Assembly (NCBI GenBank): GCA_041170585.1
Contig: JBEDNN010000011.1
Coordinates: 1-10,330, forward strand
Length of the DNA: 10,330 bases
Source of the DNA: JBDLSY01 sp041170585
Lineage (GTDB): Bacteria > Pseudomonadota > Gammaproteobacteria > Burkholderiales > Burkholderiaceae_C
Direction: 5' to 3'
Part shown: positions 1 through 6,694 of the stretch, piece by piece
How positions within the stretch are numbered: the first letter of the stretch is position 1
Layout of the letters: each line of letters opens with the position of its first letter
Notes under the pieces: generated by a model
The model's database searches: none
What the model saw: the letters and a program-made list of their open reading frames with translations, nothing else
Told to the model about the DNA's origin: nothing
Translations under genes and position numbers: made by a program

Positions 1-718
1 TTGTCATATCTTGTGCTGACTTAAACACAATTTCAGGCAGTGGGTCGTAATTGTCTTTGGCCGTTACCTTTACATTAACGTTATAAAATCCAATTTTAGT
101 TGGGTGTTTTACAAGCGTTGCAGCCAAGCTACCTGTCGGGGCGGTGGTGTCGCCTTTGGTGAGTTGAACCATTTCATATTCAAACTCACCATTGACCCAT
201 TTATTTCTTGAGGTAGATAACTGTGCAAAAGAAGTCGCTAATCGAGGCAGTTTTTTATTTGAAGTAAATCCAAAACCACTTTGTTTGGTACGAGCAGGAA
301 TGACATATTTGGTATAAGTATCACTTAAACTATCATTGATGTCCCAATGAAATAATACTTCTTGTGCAACCACTTCATCATATTCTGCAGTTTCTCTATA
401 TGAACCTTCCCAATTTGCAGGGGCTGTAAAAGATAAAAATAATTTATCTCTTTCATCAAAGGGTATGGTTGCTACGCCTAAATCAGGGGGGTCAATGGCT
501 TCGTATCCTAATACAAGATCAGATACATGATTATCTGAACGATTGTCCAAGATAAAATCATATTTAATTTGTTTGTTGCCTTTGATGTTTTTAGTATGTT
601 TTGCAAATGTAGAGATGCTGTATTCTTTAGATAGGACATATAAAGGATCTGCTACACTTATTTGCGGTATGCTAGCTAATAAAATACTAAATAATAAAGA
701 ATAAGTTGTTGTTTTCAT
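1..718 (-). CDS. Secreted protein of unknown function, partial (N-terminal 239 residues)
   Basis: This reading frame starts with ATG at 718 and is still open at the left edge, so the C-terminus is missing. A good ribosome binding site (AAAGGAA) lies about 7 bases upstream. The protein opens with a Sec signal peptide: Lys2, a hydrophobic core around residues 6-18 (SLLFSILLASIP), and a likely cut after SVA at about residue 23. The mature part is acidic and polar with no membrane segment. Near residues 190-235 the sequence runs TKGDTTAPTGSL, then NVNVTVTAKDNYDPLPEIV, which resembles the start of Ig-like/HYR-type repeats in secreted surface proteins (DTT-PPT ... VTVTA-DN-DP). I do not recognise the N-terminal part. 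It begins 23 bases after the stop of the peptidase-like remnant, so the two could share a transcript. An exported, possibly cell-surface protein is well supported; its function is not known. Confidence 0.75.
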   Translation of the reverse strand, partial: MKTTTYSLLFSILLASIPQISVADPLYVLSKEYSISTFAKHTKNIKGNKQIKYDFILDNRSDNHVSDLVLGYEAIDPPDLGVATIPFDERDKLFLSFTAPANWEGSYRETAEYDEVVAQEVLFHWDINDSLSDTYTKYVIPARTKQSGFGFTSNKKLPRLATSFAQLSTSRNKWVNGEFEYEMVQLTKGDTTAPTGSLAATLVKHPTKIGFYNVNVKVTAKDNYDPLPEIVFKSAQDMT

Positions 719-741
719 GGTGATTCCTTTAAGTCATTAAA

Positions 742-1113
742 TTATTTACACACTTCAAAGTGGGGTCTGTCATATCCTTTTACTTTGGAATTCTTATAAG
801 GTCGGCATAGTCCGCAAGTCGCAGCAACTTGATCAATTTTGGCATCGCTAGAATTCCAACTTGCATCAATCGCATCACCATCTGGGTGTTTGCTTTTTAT
901 AGCAACAGGCCGTCTTTCACCATTTTGTTTATTGGTTATTTGGTGAAACGCACGATGTGCTTCTATTGCATTACGAACAGGGATACAAGCAGGAGTTTGA
1001 TTACTTTTACGATCAAGGGCTGTCATCTTATCGAAAATCTCGCGTAAATGATCTTGATAGACTTGCGGTCGCCAAGCGGAGTTTATTTTAAAGGTAATGT
1101 TAAATTTTAACTT
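742..1113 (-). pseudogene. M15-type peptidase-like domain, 5'-truncated remnant
   Basis: The only ATG (1026) would give 94 residues, but convincing protein sequence continues upstream in the same frame to about 1098 (residues reading ITFKINSAWRPQVYQDHL), up to a TAA at 1114-1116. No ATG, GTG or TTG lies in that extension. The frame carries the M15 (D-Ala-D-Ala carboxypeptidase/VanY-like) pattern: SAWRPQVYQ resembles the family's SGYR...Q segment, SKHPDGDAID fits SxHxxGxAxD (zinc-binding His and Asp), and DRPHFE near the C-terminus fits the DxxH third-ligand motif. The zinc ligands are therefore present, while the start of the domain and any signal peptide are missing. I infer a truncated gene. 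An atypical start codon or a sequencing error that hides the N-terminus is possible. An intact relative would cut cell-wall peptides or related substrates outside the cytoplasm. Confidence 0.6.
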
Positions 1114-1372
1114 TTATAATATTTATAGTGGTGCAGTAGCCTGTTAATTTTACTGGTTACTTCTTAATTATTAAATTTCTTGTATCAGTGCTATTTGAAC
1201 ATTACCCATTTTAATAATTCGTTTAAAAAGTCAAGTAATGTATAGTAAATTTAATTTACAATAAATATTACAAAATAAGCTATTATTTCGTAACAATATA
1301 TTATAGATATTTTTAGGGTGTTGTAAGCTGTGGGGTGAAAAATTTACGTAAATATTTTTAATGGTGTGAAAA
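1114..1372. other. AT-rich stretch without a recognisable gene
   Basis: Stops occur frequently in all frames I read on the minus strand, and no stretch reads as protein. I looked here for the missing N-terminus of the peptidase remnant and did not find it. A weak minus-strand promoter-like pair (TTGACT at 1234-1229 and TAAAAT at 1213-1208) has a 15-base spacer, which is too short to be convincing. Confidence 0.5.
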
Positions 1373-1408
1373 AAGTTTAATTAACAAAACTTTTTATTAA
1401 TTAAGCTT
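1369..1408 (-). terminator. Candidate AT-rich intrinsic terminator after the DUF3579 gene
   Basis: An inverted repeat (TTAATTAA at 1377-1384 and 1397-1404, with AAG/CTT extending the stem after one mismatched position) has a 12-base loop. On the minus strand it is followed by a run of six T. It sits about 20 bases after the stop of the DUF3579 gene, where a terminator is expected. The stem has almost no G-C pairs, so it is weak. Confidence 0.4.
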
Positions 1409-1426
1409 TTCGGTAAAAATTTTTGC

Positions 1427-1717
1427 TTAGTCAAGTTTAGTAGATGCTTGAGTCATGGGCAAACCATTGTCTTTAGCAAAATTAATTAAAAAATCCCAAG
1501 CTTTAGGCTCTAATTTTTTAAGTTGTTCATCAACGACTACACAACGAATATCACCTATTAAGGTAGGCAGCACATAAGGCGAATAGCTTAAGTGCGAATT
1601 TAGTGTTGCCCCGCCCAGTCTAAATGGCGACATAACACCGCATAACCTATCTGCCCAGTCACTAGGACGAAATGCTTTGCCATCAGCGGTGATACCTTGA
1701 ATGAAAAATTGTGCCAT
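1427..1717 (-). CDS. DUF3579 domain protein
   Basis: A 96-residue cytoplasmic protein of a small family of unknown function found in beta- and gammaproteobacteria. Family-like segments in order are FIQGITADGKAFRPSDWADR and LCGVM near the N-terminus, LSYSPYVLP in the middle, then CVVVDEQL and WDFLINFAKDNGLP. Length matches the family (about 95-105 residues), so the gene looks complete. Between GVMSPF and YSPYV this copy has LGGATLNSHL, which looks slightly longer than the short loop I remember for the family. There is no signal peptide or membrane segment. The start at 1717 gives the expected N-terminus; the upstream AGAAAAT is a poor ribosome binding site. The gene is divergent from secA, with the shared AT-rich region between them, and a candidate terminator lies just past its stop. 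The family assignment is firm; the role is unknown. Confidence 0.85.
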   Translation of the reverse strand: MAQFFIQGITADGKAFRPSDWADRLCGVMSPFRLGGATLNSHLSYSPYVLPTLIGDIRCVVVDEQLKKLEPKAWDFLINFAKDNGLPMTQASTKLD

Positions 1718-1811
1718 ATTTTCTAGTTTAAGGGTTAAAACAATTATTCAGTTAAGTATTTTTCTATTTAAACACGTTATTATCCACCACACGCTAAAAT
1801 AAAAGATATTT

Positions 1812-1840
1812 TTTATATTGCTTAGGTATATTCATATAAT
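1812..1840 (+). promoter_or_regulatory. Possible sigma70 promoter for secA
   Basis: TTTATA (1812-1817) and a perfect TATAAT (1835-1840) are separated by 17 bases in the divergent region. The -35 matches consensus at 4 of 6 bases. Transcription would begin near 1847, leaving a leader of roughly 155 bases that contains the short tandem repeats. The region is so AT-rich that chance matches are common, so this is tentative. Confidence 0.3.
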
Positions 1841-1850
1841 ACTCATATTT

Positions 1851-1878
1851 TATTTATACGTTATTATTTATACGTTAT
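1851..1878. repeat. 14-base tandem repeat, two copies, upstream of secA
   Basis: The unit TATTTATACGTTAT occurs twice in exact tandem (1851-1864 and 1865-1878). It lies between DUF3579 and secA, within the likely secA leader or promoter region. The role is unknown: it could be slippage in AT-rich DNA or a paired protein-binding site. Confidence 0.85.
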
Positions 1879-1884
1879 TTATAA

Positions 1885-1902
1885 TTTGTATAGTTTGTAT
1901 AG
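1885..1902. repeat. 9-base tandem repeat, two copies, upstream of secA
   Basis: TTTGTATAG is repeated exactly twice (1885-1893 and 1894-1902), seven bases after the 14-base repeat. Two different short duplications side by side suggest replication slippage or clustered binding sites. Confidence 0.8.
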
Positions 1903-2002
1903 TTTTTAATATTTTTAAATTAAATTGCTATTGTTATTGTAGTATTTAAGCATTATTTATTTCATTTGAAATTTATCGTTGCCATCGCCTAACTTTTTTA
2001 TT

Positions 2003-4759
2003 ATGATTCAACCTTTACTCGCCAGCATTTTTGGTAGCCGCAACCAGCGTTTACTTAAGCAATATAGCAAAACTGTCGCACATATTGCTACTTTTGAAGC
2101 CGCACTACAAGCACTGTCTGATGATGCACTTAAAGCTAAAACACCTGCGTTTAAGTCCCAAATCGCGGCTGGAGCAACTTTAGATTCCATACTCCCCGAA
2201 TGTTTTGCTGTTGTCCGCGAAGCCAGCCGCCGTGTGATGGGTATGCGTCACTTTGATGCCCAAATGATTGGGGGTATGGTACTGCATTATGGCAAAATTG
2301 CCGAAATGCGTACAGGCGAAGGTAAGACATTAACAGCGACTTTGCCTGTTTATTTAAATGCTTTATCAGGTAAAGGCGTTCATGTGGTAACGGTCAATGA
2401 TTATTTAGCCCAGCGTGATGCCGAATGGATGGCAAAACTATACAACTGGTTAGGCTTAACTGTGGGTATTAATTTATCAACGTTAGAAGGGGAAAATAAA
2501 CAAGCAGCTTATTTATGTGATATTACTTACGGAACTAATAACGAGTTTGGTTTTGATTATTTACGCGATAATTTAGTGATGAATGCCTATTCAAGGGTTC
2601 AACGCCCACTAAATTTTGCGATTGTAGATGAGGTTGATAGTATTTTAATTGATGAGGCTCGTACACCTTTAATTATTAGTGGTGCTGCTGAAAATCATAC
2701 GCAGTTATACCATCAAATAGACGGTGTACCGAGTTTATTAACGCGAATGACGCAAGAGCCAAAGCATACCGATGAAATAGCCCCCACAGGTGATTATTGG
2801 ATAGATGAAAAACAAAATCAAATTCATTTGTCTGAAGCAGGTCATGAAAAAGCCGAAGGCATTTTAAGTGATTTAGGTTTGCTGCCTAAAGGGGTTAGTT
2901 TGTATAGCTCACAAAATATTAATTTAATGCACCATATTATGGTAGCTTTAAAAGCCCATAAAATTTACCACCGCAATCAACATTATGTTGTCAAGGACGG
3001 CGAGGTGGTTATTGTTGATGAGTTTACAGGGCGTTTAATGACGGGGCGTCGTTGGGGTGATGGCTTACACCAAGCTGTAGAAGCCAAAGAAGGTGTAGCG
3101 ATTCAAGCTGAAAGTCATACTTTAGCCAGTGTAACTTTTCAAAATTATTTCCGTTTATATAGTAAATTAGCGGGTATGACGGGGACGGCTGATACAGAAG
3201 CGTATGAATTTCAACAAATTTATAACCTTGAAACGGTAGTGATTCCAACCAATCGCCCAATGGTACGTAAAGACTTAAATGACTTAATGTACCGTAGTGT
3301 TGAGGAAAAATACGAGGCTATTTGTGATGATGTTAAAAGCTGTTATGAACGTAAGCAGCCTGTACTAGTAGGGACTACTAGCGTTGAACAAAGTGAGCTT
3401 ATTTCAAAAATATTAAACAATGCAGGGCTGCCGCACGAAGTCCTTAACGCTAAACAACATGAGCGTGAAGCACAAATTATTGCACAAGCGGGTAAACCTA
3501 AAGCGATTACTGTTGCTACCAATATGGCAGGGCGGGGTACTGATATTGTGTTGGGTGGTAATGTTGAAAAACAAATTCAATTTTTAGCATTGGATACTCA
3601 ACTCACTCCTGAACAACGTGAAGCAGCTGCTAAAACGCTTCGCGATGAATGGGCAAGTATTAATGCGGCTGTCAAAGCGGCAGGTGGACTAAAAATTGTA
3701 GGCAGTGAACGCCATGAAAGCCGCCGAATTGATAATCAATTACGGGGCCGTTCTGGCCGTCAAGGTGATCCAGGTGAGTCACGCTTTTATTTAAGTATGG
3801 ACGATGAATTACTGCGTATTTTTGGTGGTGAACGCTTAAAATCAATTATGAACCGCTTAAAATTGCCACAAGGTGAACCCATTGAAGCGAGTATGGTAAC
3901 GCGAAGTATTGAAGGCTCACAACGAAAAGTAGAAAGCCGTAACTTTGATATGCGTAAACAGTTACTAGAATATGACGATATTGCCAATGAACAAAGAAAA
4001 ATTATTTATCAGCAGCGTAATGATATTTTAGACAGTGATACCGTAACTATTAACGCAATATCAACTAATCTACGCCATGGAACTTTAACTGCGTTAATGA
4101 GTGATTATATACCTCACGACTCATTAGAAGAACAATGGGATATACAAGGTTTGCAAACTATATTAGAAAAAGAATGGGCAATAGACTGTGATTTAACTGC
4201 ATTGCTTAGTCAATCAACCACCAATGCGGACAGTTTAAAAGCCGCTGTCATTGCACGCGCTGATGCCTTATATCAAGCCAAAATTGACCTGGTTACTGCT
4301 GATAGCTTTGCAGATTTTGAACGCACGTTGATGTTACAAACCATGGATTCTAAATGGCGTGATCATTTAACTGCTTTAGACCATTTGCGCCAAGGGATTC
4401 ATCTTCGCGGTTATGCGCAAAAAAATCCAAAACAAGAGTATCAACGTGAAGCTTTTGAAATGTTTGGGGCATTATTAGACCATGTGCGTAGCGAAATTAC
4501 TCGTATCATTATGACTATTAAAATTCGTGATGCACAAGAAGTTGCACAAGCAGAAGCCGCACTAGAAGCGGCGGCAGTATTGGGTGACCTAACTTTACAA
4601 CATGGTGAAAGTAATAGTGCTAATTCTAATGTGAGTACATCAATCGCTGATGCGGCTAGTCAAAAAGCATCAAAAACTTCGAACAGTTCAGGACGTAATG
4701 ATCCGTGTCCATGCGGCAGCGGTAAAAAATTTAAATCTTGTCATGGTAAGTTAAATTAA
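2003..4759 (+). CDS. secA: Protein translocase ATPase subunit SecA
   Basis: SecA is the motor ATPase that drives preproteins through SecYEG. The frame gives 918 residues from ATG 2003, close to the E. coli length (901). A TTG at 1979 is in frame, but ATG 2003 gives the normal N-terminus (MIQPLLASIFGSRNQR). NBD1 holds the Walker A RTGEGKT (Lys108, the same number as in E. coli) and Walker B VDEVD (Asp209), followed by SILIDEARTPLIISG. The preprotein cross-linking region follows, then NBD2 with GTTSVEQSE, NMAGRGTDIVLGG (from about 508) and GRSGRQGDPG (582-591). The helical scaffold and wing regions come next. A Ser/Ala-rich linker (about 855-895) leads to the zinc tail CxC...CH (Cys902, Cys904, Cys913, His914), which binds SecB and phospholipid. 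No secM-like ORF precedes it, so SecM arrest control as in E. coli is not seen. There is no clear Shine-Dalgarno sequence. Confidence 0.98.
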   Translation: MIQPLLASIFGSRNQRLLKQYSKTVAHIATFEAALQALSDDALKAKTPAFKSQIAAGATLDSILPECFAVVREASRRVMGMRHFDAQMIGGMVLHYGKIAEMRTGEGKTLTATLPVYLNALSGKGVHVVTVNDYLAQRDAEWMAKLYNWLGLTVGINLSTLEGENKQAAYLCDITYGTNNEFGFDYLRDNLVMNAYSRVQRPLNFAIVDEVDSILIDEARTPLIISGAAENHTQLYHQIDGVPSLLTRMTQEPKHTDEIAPTGDYWIDEKQNQIHLSEAGHEKAEGILSDLGLLPKGVSLYSSQNINLMHHIMVALKAHKIYHRNQHYVVKDGEVVIVDEFTGRLMTGRRWGDGLHQAVEAKEGVAIQAESHTLASVTFQNYFRLYSKLAGMTGTADTEAYEFQQIYNLETVVIPTNRPMVRKDLNDLMYRSVEEKYEAICDDVKSCYERKQPVLVGTTSVEQSELISKILNNAGLPHEVLNAKQHEREAQIIAQAGKPKAITVATNMAGRGTDIVLGGNVEKQIQFLALDTQLTPEQREAAAKTLRDEWASINAAVKAAGGLKIVGSERHESRRIDNQLRGRSGRQGDPGESRFYLSMDDELLRIFGGERLKSIMNRLKLPQGEPIEASMVTRSIEGSQRKVESRNFDMRKQLLEYDDIANEQRKIIYQQRNDILDSDTVTINAISTNLRHGTLTALMSDYIPHDSLEEQWDIQGLQTILEKEWAIDCDLTALLSQSTTNADSLKAAVIARADALYQAKIDLVTADSFADFERTLMLQTMDSKWRDHLTALDHLRQGIHLRGYAQKNPKQEYQREAFEMFGALLDHVRSEITRIIMTIKIRDAQEVAQAEAALEAAAVLGDLTLQHGESNSANSNVSTSIADAASQKASKTSNSSGRNDPCPCGSGKKFKSCHGKLN

Positions 4760-4768
4760 TTCAATATT

Positions 4769-4978
4769 TTGAAATATAACTTAACACAGCCAGCCCCTAG
4801 CCCTTGTATTCAATTGTGCAAAATTGATGTTACCAGTGGCTGGTGTGTTGGGTGTTACCGTACTTTAGAAGAAATAAGTCACTGGAGTACTAAAACTACT
4901 TGTGAACAATATGCCCTATTAGCGGTTTTAAGTGACCGTGCTAATACGGTGTTTTTGACAGATATTGTAATATCTTAA
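4769..4978 (+). CDS. DUF1289 domain small cysteine protein
   Basis: A 69-residue protein of the DUF1289 family, recognised by SPCIQLCKID, then SGWCVGCYRTLEEISHWS, which matches the family's four-cysteine pattern (CxxxC ... CxxC) and the conserved R-T-L-x-E-I-x-x-W. The cysteines (Cys13, Cys17, Cys27, Cys30) suggest metal binding, but this is inferred. No ATG exists in the frame. The only usual start is TTG at 4769, without a visible ribosome binding site. The frame is the same as secA's, and only three codons separate the secA TAA from this TTG, so translation probably depends on ribosomes finishing secA (re-initiation, or some readthrough). The biochemical role of the family is unknown. It is followed after 40 bases by the acyltransferase gene in the same direction. 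Confidence 0.8.
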   Translation: MKYNLTQPAPSPCIQLCKIDVTSGWCVGCYRTLEEISHWSTKTTCEQYALLAVLSDRANTVFLTDIVIS

Positions 4979-5018
4979 CTATATAGGGTACAAACATAAC
5001 GGTTAAGGTATTTTTATT

Positions 5019-5978
5019 ATGATTATTTCAAAGCCATCTTCAAAGCCCACTTTTAAATTATTACACCCATTTAGCCATATTTTTTTAGTTTTAAGTGCTT
5101 GTTTACCATTGAAATGTTTGCGTGGAATAGGTTGGTTATTGGGTACATTGGCGTATTATTTTAATAAAAAACGCCGTCATATCACCGCCTGTAATATTGC
5201 TATCGCTTTCCCAGAATTAACCAATAAAGCCAACGCCGCTTTAGTTAAAAAACATCTGCAACACATGGGTATGTCATTGTTAGATAGAGTCTGGCTATGG
5301 TTCGCACCATTATCTACCGTAAATCAACGCCTTATATTAACGGGATTTGAACATTTACCCAGCACGATATACACAATAACGGCGAATACAGTTAAATCTC
5401 AAGGGGTTATTTTACTAGTCCCTCATTTTATTGGTTTAGAAGCAGCAGGACCAGCATGGGTGTCTGAATGTCAAAAACGGGGTTTACCTATACCTGAATT
5501 TATTACTATTTTTCAAGCACAAAAAACAAGTTGGCAAGATGCCCTGTACCGTTATGGGCGTGGTCGATTTTCTGATGTATTGCAATTTACACGTCAAGAC
5601 GGTATTCGCCCTATTATTAAAGGTATGCGTCAAGGGCGACATTTTTATTGCTTGCCTGACAATGATCATGGTGAAAAAGACTCTATATTCGTACCTTTTT
5701 TTGGTTTATTGGCGGCAACATTAACTGTATTGCCTAAACTTAGTCATTTAATGCAAACACCGATTGTTCCCTTAATTACACGTATGACACCCCAAGGCTA
5801 CAGTATTGAAGTACAACCGCCGTGGCCTGTAATGAGTGGCAATCCCAACGACTTAATAGCTGAATTAAGTACTGTTAATACTGCAATAGAAAATTGGATT
5901 CGGTCTATGCCTGAACAATATTTATTTAGCCATCGCCGATATAAAACCCGTCCAGAAGGACACAGTAGTATTTATTAA
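5019..5978 (+). CDS. LpxL/HtrB-family lipid A (Kdo2-lipid) acyltransferase
   Basis: A 319-residue inner-membrane enzyme of the lysophospholipid acyltransferase/LpxL-LpxM family, which adds secondary acyl chains to lipid A. The family signature HX4(D/E) is HFIGLE (His136, Glu141) on the cytoplasmic side. Other family landmarks are PDNDHGEKD followed by FVPFFG, LPKLSHLMQTPIVP, and the C-terminal PEQYLFSHRRYKTRPEG. A hydrophobic N-terminal segment at about residues 20-50 serves as membrane anchor. Length is typical (290-320). A ribosome binding site (AAGG) lies about 11 bases before ATG 5019. The gene begins 40 bases after the DUF1289 gene with no terminator between, so it probably belongs to the secA unit. 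Which acyl chain it transfers, and whether it acts early (LpxL) or late (LpxM), cannot be read from the sequence. Confidence 0.92.
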   Translation: MIISKPSSKPTFKLLHPFSHIFLVLSACLPLKCLRGIGWLLGTLAYYFNKKRRHITACNIAIAFPELTNKANAALVKKHLQHMGMSLLDRVWLWFAPLSTVNQRLILTGFEHLPSTIYTITANTVKSQGVILLVPHFIGLEAAGPAWVSECQKRGLPIPEFITIFQAQKTSWQDALYRYGRGRFSDVLQFTRQDGIRPIIKGMRQGRHFYCLPDNDHGEKDSIFVPFFGLLAATLTVLPKLSHLMQTPIVPLITRMTPQGYSIEVQPPWPVMSGNPNDLIAELSTVNTAIENWIRSMPEQYLFSHRRYKTRPEGHSSIY

Positions 5979-6006
5979 ACAATAGTGAGTAAAATGTTGA
6001 GATACT

Positions 6007-6035
6007 TTGTTATTTTACTAGTTACTAGCTACAAT
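6007..6035 (+). promoter_or_regulatory. Candidate sigma70 promoter for the PEBP gene
   Basis: TTGTTA (6007-6012) and TACAAT (6030-6035) are 17 bases apart, matching consensus at 4 of 6 and 5 of 6 bases. Transcription would start near 6042 and give a leader of about 33 bases that includes the strong CAGGAGAA ribosome binding site at 6063-6070. It lies in the 96-base gap after the acyltransferase gene. Confidence 0.45.
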
Positions 6036-6074
6036 AAACTTTTAGACATTTTTACAATTTATCAGGAGAACTTT

Positions 6075-6629
6075 ATGAAATTAGCCAGTAGTATTGCAGT
6101 TGCTTTGTCGTTAATGTTAGCATCAGGTGCAACATTGGCCAATAAATTTACTTTAAAAAGTACGGATATATCACACGGCGAATTTATGAAAAAATCGCAA
6201 GAGTTCCAAGGCTTTGGTTGTGAGGGTGGTAATTTGTCGCCTCAATTGTCGTGGAGTGATGCCCCAGAAGGTACAGAGTCTTTTGCTATTACTGCTTATG
6301 ACCCTGATGCCCCAACTGGAAGTGGCTGGTGGCACTGGCAATTAGTGAATATTCCTAAAAACGTAACTACCTTAAATACGGGCGTAGGTACTCCTAATCA
6401 TACTGAACTCCCTAAAAATAGTATTCAAATAAGTAATGATTATGGTGTAGCTGGTTTTGGTGGTGCGTGTCCGCCTGAAGGGCATGGAGCACACAGATAT
6501 AGATTTACGGTGCATGCTTTGTCTAAAACCTTAGATTTACCTAAAGATGCTTCTGGTGCATTAACAGGGTATATGATTAATTCACACGCATTAGGTTCAA
6601 GCACAATTGAAGCACTATATAAACGTTAA
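6075..6629 (+). CDS. Exported YbhB/YbcL-family (PEBP, Raf kinase inhibitor-like) protein
   Basis: A 184-residue secreted member of the phosphatidylethanolamine-binding protein family. ATG 6075 is chosen over an in-frame GTG at 5985 because a strong AGGAGAA stands 4 bases before it and a signal peptide follows at once: Lys2, core SIAVALSLMLASG, likely cut after ATLA (residue 22). Family motifs are GFGCEGGNLSPQLSW, then YDPDAPTGSGWWHW and LVNIP, then GACPPEGHGAHRYRFTVHAL. The ligand pocket residues of the family (DPDAP, the HxW segment and GxHRY) are present. Length is normal for bacterial members with a leader. The periplasm is the expected location. Ligand and function are unknown for most bacterial homologues. 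It is likely transcribed on its own from the promoter just upstream. Confidence 0.93.
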   Translation: MKLASSIAVALSLMLASGATLANKFTLKSTDISHGEFMKKSQEFQGFGCEGGNLSPQLSWSDAPEGTESFAITAYDPDAPTGSGWWHWQLVNIPKNVTTLNTGVGTPNHTELPKNSIQISNDYGVAGFGGACPPEGHGAHRYRFTVHALSKTLDLPKDASGALTGYMINSHALGSSTIEALYKR

Positions 6630-6694
6630 TAAATCATTATTAATATTAACAAGTCAGTGTATACCATTATGGCAACATACTAGGTAAAGCAAAT

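Noticed and set aside
829..1047. Plus-strand 72-residue ORF over the peptidase remnant
   Set aside because: It lies antisense to the frame with clear M15 motifs and has no protein-like features of its own.
1979..2002. TTG at 1979 as secA start, adding eight residues
   Set aside because: ATG at 2003 gives the family N-terminus and brings the Walker A lysine to residue 108, as in E. coli SecA.
3024..3260. Minus-strand ORF inside secA (also 2008-2190 and 3787-3987)
   Set aside because: These are antisense shadows of a highly conserved gene with no ribosome binding site or family resemblance.
5985..6074. GTG at 5985 as start of the PEBP gene
   Set aside because: A strong AGGAGAA and a proper signal peptide follow at ATG 6075, while the extra 30 residues match nothing in the family.
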